Below, one piece after another: positions 10,901 through 25,429 of a DNA stretch of 64,000 nucleotides. Each line of letters begins with the position of its first letter. Position 1 is the stretch's first letter. The position numbers and the translations under genes were made by a program. This stretch comes from Merluccius polli (taxonomy: Eukaryota; Chordata; Actinopteri; Gadiformes; Merlucciidae). A model generated the notes under the pieces. The model saw only the letters and a list, made by a program, of their open reading frames with translations, was not told the origin of the DNA and ran no database searches. The DNA lies in assembly GCA_030340625.1 (NCBI GenBank), contig JAOPHQ010006603.1:17501-81500 (forward strand), given 5' to 3'.

Positions 10901-10901
<1 letters not shown>
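10401..10901. other. CT/CTAT-rich degenerate low-complexity sequence
   Basis: Degenerate pyrimidine-rich sequence with tctctat and tctgtct words from about 10455 to 10775, then a short A-run at 10861-10872. Nothing gene-like is seen. Confidence 0.6.

Positions 10902-10966
<65 letters not shown>
10902..10966. repeat. (TA)n microsatellite flanked by inverted arms
   Basis: Sixty-five bases of pure TA. On the left lies aagtttgatat (about 10872-10882) and on the right atatcaaactt (about 10962-10972), an exact 11-bp inverted pair. It extends loosely to ggcaaaa on the left and gttttgcc on the right. The whole could form a long AT hairpin. Confidence 0.85.
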
Positions 10967-10968
<2 letters not shown>

Positions 10969-11133
10969 AACTTCGTTTTGCCTTCCTTCCATGTAGCTTC
11001 CATGTAAGTTAGATAGTGTGCAATATGTTTTTTGTGCAACTGTTGGGTCTACTCGTCCCCCTCTCCTACGCAGTTGTCTCATGTAATAGATGTGCCTGCA
11101 CTGAGGGGGAGTTTTACAAATCCGGTATTCTGT

Positions 11134-11350
11134 AGTACTGAAGTGGGCTAGTGATAGGAGGAGGGCGGCTAGCGTGGGGGCCAGGGTTCAAGCCCAAAGG
11201 CTCTGGGTTTCCGTCCCCAATGTCCCTTAGCCTAACCTGCAGACATGCTTGAGGAAGACAGCCCCTATCCCCTACCTGCTCGTTAATGACATGAATCTGA
11301 ATATCCACCGTAAGTCACTTTGGATAAAAGCATCTGCTAAATGACAGGAA
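11134..11350 (+). mobile_element. tRNA-derived fish SINE (V-SINE-like tail), copy A
   Basis: The head has a polymerase III box-B match, GGTTCAAGCCC (11185-11195). The body contains cccctacctgctcgttaatg, and the tail reads gtcactttggataaaagc then atctgctaaatgac (about 11314-11345). The same architecture recurs at 20436, 28532, 32506, 33738, 35868, 58123 and 62608. The tail resembles the conserved domain I know from fish V-SINEs; the exact family name is not certain. It is a mobile element, not a tRNA gene. Confidence 0.8.
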
Positions 11351-11856
11351 ATATTTAGTACCCATCCGCCCTTCGGAGTATACTTCTGTGAGTCTACTCT
11401 CTTCCAAGGCACCAGATTGACAGTGTGCAGACTTAGCGTTACTTATTTTCACACGTTCGTCGTAGAGTGAGTGTAAAGTAGTCTTAATGCCTTTACAATT
11501 TGCTTCTGTCTCTCCCTACCTTCCTGGCTCCCTCCCTCACCCAACTGCTACTTTGCACCGGGAATGATGGATGTAGGGAGGGATGATGGGAGGGGAGGGG
11601 GAGAAAGGGGCAAGATGGATCCCCCTACTTTTACACACAAAGTTCCACTTGACAACCAAATGTTTGACATAAATATTACAAGAGAAAGGCTTTCTTTATA
11701 CTGCTTTAGTCTGCCAAAATCGTTTTCTCTGCCTCTATCTGTCTCTCTGCCTCTCTCTCTGCCCCCCCCCCTCTCTGCTCAAAGCCCTCATTTATACCGC
11801 ATGAATATTTAACAGACCAGAAACCCTACTGAAATAGGGCTCCTCCAATCTCTCTC
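11351..11856. other. No gene seen
   Basis: Unique sequence followed by a CT/C-rich stretch around 11730-11775. No repeats with clear ends and no recognisable coding sequence. Confidence 0.5.
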
Positions 11857-12004
11857 TCTCCCTCCAGTCCTTCCCTCCCTGTCCCCTTCTATATCTCCCT
11901 CCAGTCCTTCCCTCCCTGTCCCCTTATATATCTCCCTCCAGTCCTTCCCTCCCTGTCCCCTTCTACATCTCCCTCCAGTCCTTCCCTCCCTGTACCCATC
12001 CCTC
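11857..12004. repeat. 37-bp minisatellite, four copies
   Basis: Four head-to-tail copies of a 37-bp unit starting tctccctccagtccttccct, beginning at 11857, 11894, 11931 and 11968. Only a few substitutions separate the copies, so the array is young. Confidence 0.85.
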
Positions 12005-12575
12005 TTTCCTTGAGGCTCGCTCTCTCTTCATCTCGCTCCTTTTCGCTCTCTTGCTCTCTTCCATCCTTCTCCCTTTCTCTTGGCCCCTCCGTTCCTCACT
12101 TCTCACCCTCCCTCTTTCCTCCCTCTCCCTCCATCCAACACCACCACCATCTTCCCCCCTCCCTCCCTTCTATCCCCCTCTTTCCCCCATCCCCTCTCCT
12201 CCATTTCCCCTCTCTCGCCAGTCTCCCTGCCTCTGTGGCCCGGCTCACGGTGCTCCACAGCTCTGTGGTTCTGAGACAGATAATTAGGGGGTTATTGATA
12301 TTAGTTTGGAGCGGCCATCTTGTCTCTGCCAGGCGCCCGTGGAGATGATCCACTGCTGGTAATCGTTTCCCTGTCGCCCGTCGCTCCCAAAACATCCGGA
12401 CCGTTACCGCTCTGAACCTCGCAGGTACGCACCGATAGCATCTCACGCACACACACGCACACGCACACACACACACACACACACAGAAGAAACTTGAATC
12501 CACACCCTAACCTAACCCTCAAAACTGGTAACCCTAACAGGTACAAATGCATATGCAGTACGGCATGTACTGCAT
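12005..12575. other. CT/C-rich tract, then unique sequence and an (AC)n repeat
   Basis: Pyrimidine-rich to about 12230, then unique sequence containing agataattaggggg and a YY1-like gcggccatcttg (12310-12321). An AC repeat is at about 12448-12484. A short CCCTAA-like stretch (accctaacctaaccct, about 12503-12518) precedes the next element. Confidence 0.5.
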
Positions 12576-12577
12576 AC

Positions 12578-12850
12578 ATAGGCGTAGATTATGGGGGGGA
12601 CGGGGGGGACATGTCCCCACCACTATTTATAATTTGAATTTTGTCCCCACCACTTTTAAAAATGTGCAAACCAATTGCGTCGACAATCGCGCCCACCTGC
12701 CCCCCACCCCCCTTGACAATCGGGCAACCCCCCCCCTCCCGGCCCCCCGTTGACAATCGCGCGCACCCCCCCCGTCGACAATTGTGCCCACCCCCCACCG
12801 ACAATCGCGTACCCCCCCCTCCCCACCACTTCTAAAACCAAACTGACGCC
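12578..12850. mobile_element. C-rich repetitive element with a GTCGACAATCGCGC VNTR
   Basis: It starts cataggcgtagattatgggg, then has ggggggacatgtcccc and two gtccccaccact words. At about 12674-12815 there are about five diverged copies of a unit containing gtcgacaatcgcgc joined to C-runs. A related start, cataggcgtag, occurs at 14424, and a tcaacaatcgcgc VNTR occurs again at about 46628-46672. It is therefore a dispersed element; I cannot name the family. Confidence 0.55.
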
Positions 12851-13934
12851 CTTGACTGCATACACAGTCCTGCAGAAGGAGGTTTACCGCATGTAAACAA
12901 AGTCATCAGCATACTGCCCAGTGCCATCAAGTTCACTGCCATCTGCCCATTGCAGTAATGGTGGAGAGCAATCGCCTACAATGCCCCAGTATTCCTCTCT
13001 CTCCCTCTTTATGTCTAACAACCGTCTCTCTCTCTGTCTCTCTCTCTCTACATTCTCACTATCAAATCATGCACATTTGCTATTCTCTCTCTCACTCACA
13101 CTTATTTCACATAATTTGACAAAAGCAAGAGACACCTTTGCTTTTTTGCTCTGTTATCAAACAGGAAGAATAACTCAGCACCTGAATGACAAACATGCAT
13201 ACGCAGGTCAAGCACATGTACGCATGCACACAAACACCCCCCCCCCCCCCCCACACACACACACACACACACTACTGCCCCAGCACAGGGACAAAATGAG
13301 CTGTAACATTGTGAAATTGCAACTGAAATCAGCTGGTTGGATAAGAGCGGGAAGAGAGTGAGAAAAAACGGGAAGAGAGGCGGGAAAACAGAGCCTGGGG
13401 GAGCTAAGTGGAGCAGGAAAGTGTGTGTGTGTGTGTGTGTGTGTGTTTCCATTGCCACGCTGAGATTTCCATCTCGGAGATACCAATATTTCCCCCCACC
13501 GAGCCTGTACCTGATGCCATCTCTAACTATTCCCCGGTTAGCTGTTGTTGTTGATATTTTGTCGTCTCCTGTTTGCTTCCCCACCAACAACACTATTTCC
13601 CAGGGGGCGAAACGAAATCGTGTCCGGTATTTCAACGGCGCTCGTAACACACGGCAACAACGATACAACATGAGAGTCGGGCACGCGTGCCATATGCGCA
13701 CCACGCCACAGCAACTGGGATTAGACGCAAAACACAAAGATAAACGTGCGTACAGAGACACAAACGCACAGAACACACAGAACAGCATATGTAACGTTGG
13801 TGAGTTGGCCCTGCTTGTGTGCCATTATGATGAAATGTACTGGTGGTCTAAATATAGTTTGTTATGTAGAAGGTACAGCTGAACATCTGCTGACATAGCA
13901 AGTATGGAGAAAACCCACATACGTTAGGGAACAC

Positions 13935-13967
<33 letters not shown>

Positions 13968-13971
13968 CTAA
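12851..13971. other. No gene seen; CT, poly-C/CA and GT repeats
   Basis: CT-rich patches about 12993-13045; C-run 13236-13250 joined to CA 13251-13272; GT at about 13420-13446 and 13936-13964. Remaining sequence is unique with no recognisable coding potential. Confidence 0.6.
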
Positions 13972-15625
13972 GGGTGCTTTCACACCTATAGTTCGGTAGA
14001 CTCGGTCCGATTCAGGGGTGAAGTTGATACCTTGTTCCATTTTCTTTTGTTTCGGTGAGCGTTCACACAGGACTTTGTCAAGCGAACAAACGATATAAAT
14101 ACAAGTCCCGCATTGAACGGGTTGCTCATCTCATCGGACGGAAAATCAGAGGGAAACTCACACTTCCTTGTTGCTGACAATAATATTGGAGGAACAACAA
14201 CTTTGTACGGTCTTGGGTTTCATTTTGCTTTGGTGTTCCTACAAATTATAAATACCCCATTTCCACCATTCAGTCACTGAATAATAAAAGTCAGTATGTT
14301 TGTGAGTGACCACAACCGATTGCTTTATATAGTAATCCCACCATTTCGATGGTTTGAATCCTGATTGCACCACGTCTGACCACGACTCATTTCCATCGAG
14401 GAAAAGTTCACGTATACCTGGCTGCATAGGCGTAGTTTTTAGTAGGGACGCTAGGGACCCCCACCAATGTCATGAAACCAGTAAATTGACCGGTCTGCCA
14501 AATTTCTCCGCAATCTGATCTGCAATGAACTGGCCAATCAACAACTACCTCTGAAAGTCTATATTTTAAACGCTTTTTAGACGTCTTTGCATCTATATTT
14601 CTTCGTATTTTAGCCATCTATATTTCAACTTTTTTGGACATAAATAATGTCAACGTTTTTTGAGACATCTATATTTCAACTTTTTTAGACTGCTATTAGG
14701 CGTCTATATTTACACACTTTTTAAATGTCCCACCCAAACCCTAATCCAAACACCAAAGCCTAGAACCAAAAACCAACCAACCTTACCCTAAAACCCAAAA
14801 CCAAACCCTAAAACCTAATCATAATAGGAAACCCTAAACCTAACCCTAATAGGAAACCCTAAACCTTATTGGAAACCCTAACATGAAAACCTAATATGAA
14901 ACACTAACCCTAACAGGCAACCCTAACCCTGAACCCTAACCCAAGCCTTAATTAGAAACCCTAAACCTAACCCCTAACCCTAACAGGAAACTCTAACCCT
15001 AAAACCAAACCCTAAAACTAACAAAACAAACCTTAGTTAAACCATATCCTAACCCCAAAAAAGAAACGCATTGTGTTTTAAAGATAGTTGTTTTTAAATT
15101 TCCAACAACCTCATTTTCGACCCCAAGGTTGAGAGGTCCTGTTGTATAAAGCAATAAATGAATAAAAGCTTTAATTGGTATGAAGGCACACCTGTAGGCT
15201 GTGGTGGTTGGTAAATAACAGGGTTCAGGGTCATCTGACTCGCTAGTAGCCTACCGCAAATATTTGTGCTAAAATTCCTTGTGCACATCTCGTCTCGCGC
15301 ACTTCTTGCACTCGCATCGTCCCCTCCGCAGCTGAAACCAGAGATACGCCCTTGCCTGGCTGAACAGGTTTATTATTTCCAGTTTGCGGCAAAAGTGTAC
15401 AACCCACAATGCATTGTTTTTTGGTTCGCTTCCTATAGTTTGGTCGGATCAGCTTCACGCCTAAAGCAAACCAAACCAGAGCTCACTTGTAAGCGGATCG
15501 AGACCGCCATGTTCAAGCGGACCGGAGTTTGTATGAGTATTTCACAGCACCCCAACCGAACCGTACTGTCGGGGGAAACGCTCCAGGGTTTGATTATAAT
15601 GGACCAAACAGGTGTGAAAGCACCC
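13972..15625. mobile_element. PIF/Harbinger-like non-autonomous DNA transposon (1,654 bp)
   Basis: The left end GGGTGCTTTCACACCT (13972-13987) is an exact inverted copy of the right end (15610-15625), 16 of 16 bases. TAA flanks both sides (13969-13971 and 15626-15628), the 3-bp duplication typical of PIF/Harbinger. No transposase frame is recognisable. The middle contains another repeat starting cataggcgtag (14424), an ATTT/ACTTTTT-rich tandem stretch (14560-14720) and telomere-like CCCTAA repeats (14727-15055). These look like secondary insertions. Confidence 0.8.
14727..15055. repeat. Degenerate telomere-like CCCTAA repeats (interstitial)
   Basis: About 330 bp with many ccctaa and ccctaaac words, for example accctaaacctaaccctaat, broken by taggaaa and aaaacc. 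The hexamer is the C-strand of the vertebrate telomere repeat, but spacing is irregular. It may be an old interstitial telomeric block or a simple A/C-rich repeat that converged on the motif. It lies inside the DNA transposon at 13972-15625. Confidence 0.6.
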
Positions 15626-15628
15626 TAA

Positions 15629-19769
<4,141 letters not shown>

Positions 19770-19996
19770 GCACTGAACATGTGTTAACAACACACACACT
19801 CGTGAAGGTGTAGGCGTCGTCTGTCACGCGTGGTAAATGCAGCGCAGTTGCATGCAGACACTCGCACACTTTAGATTATACTGTATGTACCGCCGACTCT
19901 GAATCAGGCGTGTTTATTCAATTTATGCAAGCCTGCCAACAAGAAGAATTGTTTTAAATATGAGTTGGTGTTACACAGTGCGTGTACACAGTTAAC
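19770..19996 (-). repeat. Dispersed repeat, copy 1 of an inverted pair
   Basis: The reverse complement of this segment aligns along its whole length with 23274-23535. Shared words include caactcatatttaaaacaat, cacgcctgattcagagtc, ataatctaaagtgtgcgagt and gcatgcaactgcgctgcatt. Copy 1 lacks two short stretches present in copy 2. Both copies end in CA/GT microsatellite on the same side and at acacatgttcagtgct on the other. It may be an unnamed mobile element or a local inverted duplication. Confidence 0.8.
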
Positions 19997-20435
19997 ACAC
20001 ACACACACACGCGTAGACTGTGTGTTACACGATGCATCGTCACATTGTCTTTCCATGCAATTCATTCATTAGCTTTCGTGAATTTACAGTTCACCACGAC
20101 AAATGGCTCTCGACTCCCATTCGGTTTCCATCAGGCAATAGAAAAAAACCGAGCCTCAAATTAGGCAGAACTCCCTTCAACCTCGGAGCTTGCTTATGTT
20201 TCCTTCCAGCCGTTTCCCACTTAAGGCAGTTCGACACCGTGGAGCACCAGAGAGGCCGAAATCCAATACACGAACAAAACAGAAAACCGGTGACACACTT
20301 GTGATGTAGATGAAAAGGCGGACAAAGCGATTTACGATTTATGATTTTTTTATAGAAAGCCACATTGTCAACTAAACACCGGGGCACTGACTACATTTAC
20401 TGTAAATCATAAACTATAAAAATGTTATTTAACTA
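19997..20435. other. No gene seen
   Basis: Unique sequence with balanced composition; nothing recognised. Confidence 0.5.
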
Positions 20436-20610
20436 ATTTAGTTAACGCTTCTTTTCAGAGCAACTTACATTGAGTTCCTTGTCATGAAGGAACAGGTAGG
20501 GATTTAGGGGGCACCTTGCTCAGCGGCGGCTACAGGTTAGGCTGCGGACATTGGGGATCTGAACGCACAACTTTTTTCAGCCGGGAGTCAAACACCCTAA
20601 CCCACACTTT
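20436..20610 (-). mobile_element. tRNA-derived fish SINE, copy C
   Basis: Minus-strand copy: tail complement (cttttcagagcaacttacat) near 20449, body aaggaacaggtagggattt, central gctgcggacattggggatct, then the degraded box B complement and the head complement with gagtcaaacaccctaaccc. Diverged from copy G. Confidence 0.7.
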
Positions 20611-21378
20611 TCCCGCACACTCACCCACAACCTCACCCGCTCCCTCCTCACCCGCTCCCTCCTCACCCCAGGAGTGTATCTGGGGGGGGGTGGCGACGAG
20701 GGAGAGTGGGTCACCCAAAGCAATCCATTACATCCCAGTTGCCATCGCCGTAAATCGACCACACACACACACACTGCCACGCACCCCCCCCCCACACACA
20801 CACACACCTCCCCTCCCATCGCCTCCCATCGCCGATCGCCACATAATTACATTCTGAAAGACTCGCTGGGGTTGACCTCCAGCGTGTCTCTGTGAGGAAC
20901 GGAGGAGGTAAATCTCCCACCCTCGGCCCTGTGACGTTTAATGTTGCCGGCGCTCTGCCTTCTACGGACGCACACGCACACACATAGGCATGCAGGCACG
21001 CAAGGACACACACACACACACACGCACGCACAATGGGTGTATATAACCTCTGTTCACACACAGACACACACACACACACACACGTGTCGACATACATGAA
21101 TTGCAGCCCCCTCTGCAAACATGTGCAAAGGTGTGAATCGTAGGTCGCGACGATACACATGTGAACCAAAGCAAACAAGAATGGTTGGTGTGACGTGCGC
21201 ACACACACTGACACACACACCCACACACACACACCCACACACACACAGCAAAAGACACATGGTGTCGCCATTCCTCAAAGCAAACACTCCTCATCCCACC
21301 TTCAACTCCCTGTGGCCTCTCTCTCTCTCTCTGCTGCATTTCCTATTAGCAGACAAGGCCTATGTGGTTGTTTAGGAT

Positions 21379-21451
<73 letters not shown>

Positions 21452-21743
21452 GAGAGGGAGGGAGGAACGGAGGAAGGGAGAGAGGGGCAGAGATGAAGCC
21501 AGGCCATAGAGGGGGGGGGGGGGGGGGGGTAGGGGTCAAGGGTGGAGGAGAGCGCGAGGGAGAGGGGAGGGTGGGCAATGGATAACCCAGGAATGGGTGG
21601 CCTCAGCCTAGGGGTAACGGCTCCACTCCTCCCCCCGTGACCCCCGTTGATACCGCCAGAGTCAAACTCCCGAAACGGCTTTTTAATGCACTATGGGCTC
21701 TAATGCATAGAGGTGGATGTGGTCGTAGGGTTCGGGGTTTGGG
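20611..21743. other. No gene seen; AC/GT repeats, 68-bp GA tract and G-run
   Basis: Two copies of cacccgctccctcct near 20634-20665; AC tracts around 20760-20806, 21009-21022, 21061-21082 and 21200-21246; pure GA 21382-21449; G-run about 21511-21528. The last part (about 21680-21743) may be the degraded head of the SINE interrupted at 21744. Confidence 0.6.
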
Positions 21744-22180
21744 CAGTGGTCGGCAACAGGCGGCCCGCGGGCCAAAACTGTCCTGCCAGCAATAATATCT
21801 GGCCCGCCAGGTTATTTTGATAATCTGATTTTGTAATTTTTATCCATTCTCTGCATCTCCCACACATGCGTGTCTTATAAGGCGGTCTGTGTTGCAAGTC
21901 GGTGAATAAAGACACTAGCGAGATGATGTGTGACTACTATTCCTTAATGCAGCGCTAAATCCCAGACACCGGCACGAAACACGACTTTTTGTTTCTGACT
22001 GTCCTACGCAATTTACCCACAGGGATGAGCAGTCGACTAGGCAGTTACAACAAGACACTCACTTCCAGTTGCATTTTTTGTCAATCAATTTCTTAAATAA
22101 GCCTTTGAATATGTTCTGGCCCGCCATCGAATAGCTTAGCTAAAAATTGGCCTGAAGCTAAACTTACTTGCCGACCCCTG
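21744..22180. mobile_element. hAT-like non-autonomous element (437 bp) inserted in a SINE
   Basis: The left end CAGTGGTCGGCAA pairs with the right end TTGCCGACCCCTG, 12 of 13 bases as inverted repeats, a typical hAT terminus. Outside lie GGTTTGGG (21736-21743) and GGTTAGGG (22181-22188), an 8-bp target duplication with one mismatch. The interior has two inverted ctggcccgcca words near the ends. No transposase frame is present. Confidence 0.85.
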
Positions 22181-22188
22181 GGTTAGGG

Positions 22189-22490
22189 TTTCATGATCCT
22201 TGAGCGAGATGCCCTTACCCCCTACCTGCTCCTGAGGGTGTTCTCACATTAGCTACGATCGCTTCGTACTGTGCTCGAATATGATTGCTCCCTCCCCACT
22301 CCACTCCTCATAGTTGGTTTGCGAGTCGCCAACAAAAAGAAGAAGAAGAAGAAGAAGAAGAGTACACATGAACCGTACTCCAGACCATCTTTTCAAGCGG
22401 ACTGCGGTACGGACTCGGGTTTGTTCACACACTAATCAAACAAACTGGACCCTGATGTGGCAACGCCCTTAATGACTGGATGAATGTATG
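22189..22490 (+). mobile_element. SINE body split by the hAT element and a MITE
   Basis: Directly right of the hAT element, catgatccttgagcgagatg and cttaccccctacctgctcct match the SINE body seen at 11230-11285. The SINE resumes at 22469 with ttaatgactgg and gaattcactgtaag after a 233-bp MITE. The SINE tail after this point is lost or diverged. The head left of 21744 is only weakly recognisable. Confidence 0.65.
22236..22468. mobile_element. Harbinger-like MITE (233 bp) inserted in the SINE body
   Basis: The ends GGGTGTTCTCACAT and the reverse complement of the right end (GGGCGTTGCCACAT) form an imperfect inverted repeat related to that of the element at 13972-15625. TGA on the left (22233-22235) and TTA on the right (22469-22471) fit a TTA duplication with one substitution, since the uninterrupted SINE reads ctccttaatgac here. 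It contains an AAG microsatellite (about 22338-22361) and ttcaagcggac, shared with the larger element. Confidence 0.75.
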
Positions 22491-23058
22491 GGAATTCACT
22501 GTAAGAGAAGAGTTTGATCAGTTTTGACTTTTTGAACAAAGCTAATTGGCCGGCAGAGTAATTAGTGAGTTAACACGCTCAAAACTCCTAACAAGACTTT
22601 CTAATTTGAAATATGCACACATCTTTCTCTGCTCATACTGCTGCTGCAGACGCAATTATCTCAAATGTCTTAGAAAATGCTCCAAAACAATTTCTGGAAG
22701 GTGATATAAAGAATGAATTGAGGTAAAACAAAAACAAACACACACACACACACTCACAAACTCCCACTCCCACTGTAACACAAAAACAAACAAAACACTG
22801 CCTTCCAGCTAATTAAGTACGACCAGCCAAGTATGTGTGTGTATGTGTGTGTGTGTGGTGTGTATCTGTGGTGTGTATTTGGCGGAGACACTGCAAGGGC
22901 AAGGTGTGTGTGTGTGCGTGTGTGTGTGGATGTTATTTATGTCACCAGCTCTCTCTCTCCTGCTGCCAGGCTCTCTCTATCTATCAGCCATCCGTCAGCG
23001 ATGGCTGACGTCCCTGACACCGCTTCGAGAGAGATAGCAACCCCACACTGCTGGGACG

Positions 23059-23092
<34 letters not shown>

Positions 23093-23231
23093 ACCATGCA
23101 TCTAGCTACTTGTTATACAGTAATTGTGATCAGTTTGCAACTAAATTGTCATGAGGAGAAATGTTTTATATTTGTGTGCGTGCATGTGTGTCTATGTGTG
23201 TGTGTGTGTGTGTGTCTACGTGTCTGTGTCT

Positions 23232-23273
<42 letters not shown>
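22491..23273. other. No gene seen; GT repeats
   Basis: Unique AT-rich sequence to 22830, then interrupted GT repeats at about 22833-22860, 22903-22928, 23062-23090 and 23186-23273. Open frames here encode Cys/Val repeats only. Confidence 0.6.
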
Positions 23274-23276
<3 letters not shown>

Positions 23277-23535
23277 CTGTGTACACACACTGTGTAACAC
23301 CAACTCATATTTAAAACAATTATTCTTGTTGACTGGCTTGCTTTCGTCTCGGGTGTCTCTCCTGAGTGAATAAACACGCCTGATTCAGAGTCAGCGGTAC
23401 ATACGGTATAATCTAAAGTGTGCGAGTGCGTCCACGCATGTCTGCATGCAACTGCGCTGCATTTACCACGCGGGGCGGACAACGGCTACACCTTTTATGA
23501 GTGTGTGTGTTGTCAACACATGTTCAGTGCTCATG
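23274..23535 (+). repeat. Dispersed repeat, copy 2 of an inverted pair
   Basis: Inverted homologue of 19770-19996. It carries two additional short segments, near 23341-23365 and near 23428-23437, absent from copy 1. By eye the copies are about 85-90 percent identical outside these gaps. Confidence 0.8.
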
Positions 23536-23661
23536 AATATATGCACGCAAATACATACATACACGGTCCCACCGGCACTGATAGTCATTACGCACGCACG
23601 CACACACACACACACACACACTATTTGTCACACACACACCCACACATACTACTATGTATGT

Positions 23662-23693
<32 letters not shown>

Positions 23694-23735
23694 TATGTAT
23701 GTCACACACAAACACACACACACACACACTATTTG

Positions 23736-23771
<36 letters not shown>

Positions 23772-24090
23772 CTAGTTTGACAGCGGCTACCAGGCGAGCC
23801 CAATCAGGAGCTGATAACGAGGATGCTAATGAACAGAGCTCATTATCCGCACGCTAATCATGTCACACAATCTTGTCATTTGATACACTTGATTTGTGCT
23901 AGCGACACATCAAAGGAGCCGGAAACAGGCGGAAAGATTGGCTTGTGTGTGTGTATGTGTGTGTGTGCGTGTGTGTTTGTGTGAAGGTGTGTGTGTGTGA
24001 TTATGTGGGATGTGTGTATGTGTGTGTGTTATATCACAGTAGGGTAAGAACAACATGATAAGGTGTCAAGGTGACCGACACCACATGTTT

Positions 24091-24133
<43 letters not shown>

Positions 24134-24630
24134 CACATACACTATTTCAGAGACTGTTGACAGCCGATATCCATCAGTCATCTTTAACATATTTTTTTGC
24201 CACACTTTTTACGCCATATAGCTCAGATTAAACTCTTCTTAGATTTCATTGCGATCACTGAGCTGTCATTTGTATTTACTACACACACACTTTTCTTCTA
24301 CAAGTCGTATTATTCTCGGAAACAACTTCTACAATGGCCACCGTGTGTTCTCGCCATGACGGCGGGGCATTTGTCGCTGTGGGGGTTTCGGCCAATCAAA
24401 AAACGCCGTTGGCAGGCTTCGAAAAAAACAAACAAACAAACAAACAATTTCCCCTTGAGCTTTTGGTCGCTTTTAACGCAAAAAGCAGTTCCCATTATTG
24501 TAAGAGAACAACGTATTTCATAAATTGCCGTCATAAATTGTCCTCCTAACTGCCAATGTTCAAAATGACACGATAAAACGACTGTATAAGTGTCTTCTAC
24601 ACGACTATAGGACCGTTATATTATTAAGTA
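23536..24630. other. No gene seen; long interrupted CA/GT cluster and unique sequence
   Basis: CA tracts 23598-23622, 23664-23690 and 23736-23770 joined by tatgtcacac units; GT 23942-24030; CA 24093-24129. The segment 23775-23900 is unique with several homeodomain-type TAAT/ATTA words and could be conserved non-coding DNA. An AAAC repeat lies at 24426-24449. Confidence 0.55.
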
Positions 24631-25160
24631 CAAACTAATAGGTTCCCTCCAGGGAGTGACTCATGGTTCTAAGATCAGATATGTCGGCTGAGATTGGACC
24701 AAGACCGCTGTGCGAATGTTGCCCGGGTCCAGACCTTTGAATCCGCCCACTCCGCCGAGTTGGGAGACTCGACTGCTTCTGGTCTGGCGTCGTGACATGA
24801 AACAGCGGTTTGTCAGTTGAAAAAGCGATTATCCAATGAGCACCGAGGGAGGGACTGACGATTAGCCAATCAGCGCCACGGGTGGGACACAGCACCGTTG
24901 TCAAGCTGTTGTCAAGCTGTTGTCAAGCTGTGCGCCGGAACCGAGGAGGAGTAATGACAACACCGGCGACCGCTAGAGACAAGATAGCTGCTGCTGCTGC
25001 TGTTGAGGCTGTTGTATATAGAGCTATGTTGGGGGGTGTCTTCTCAATAACGTCCGACATCTTAGTTTGTTTTTACTCCGCTCCGCTCCTAAAACCCCGG
25101 CAAAACCGATATGTTTGGGCATGGCAAGGCATCAGTGTCGAATGAATTAGATTCAGGCGG
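24631..25160. other. GC-moderate segment with two CCAAT boxes, TATA-like site and 11-bp triplication
   Basis: CCAAT at 24833-24837 and 24866-24870, three exact tandem copies of ttgtcaagctg (24898-24930), a short CTG run (about 24988-25002) and tatata at 25015-25020. This looks promoter-like or LTR-like, but no transcript or open frame of note follows, and spacing between CCAAT and TATA is longer than usual. It may belong to an unrecognised mobile element. Confidence 0.35.
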
Positions 25161-25429
25161 ATACGTCGGTCTCTAGTGATTGGTTAGGGAACATCGAATC
25201 CCCCTCCCACAGACAATCTGTCTGATATATTGACTCAGGATGGAGTCAAACCTTTCTATGCACAAGCACCGATCAATCTATGATCTATGATCAATCAATG
25301 GCATGTAACTGCTGACATTAGTGATCTGTTCAGTACAGTCACAAAGGCTGATAAACCGCCAACCGCCACACCAAACTGCATCCCGCCAGGTATAGCCAAA
25401 AAAAAAAAAGAAAGGGCCAAGCCGTAACC

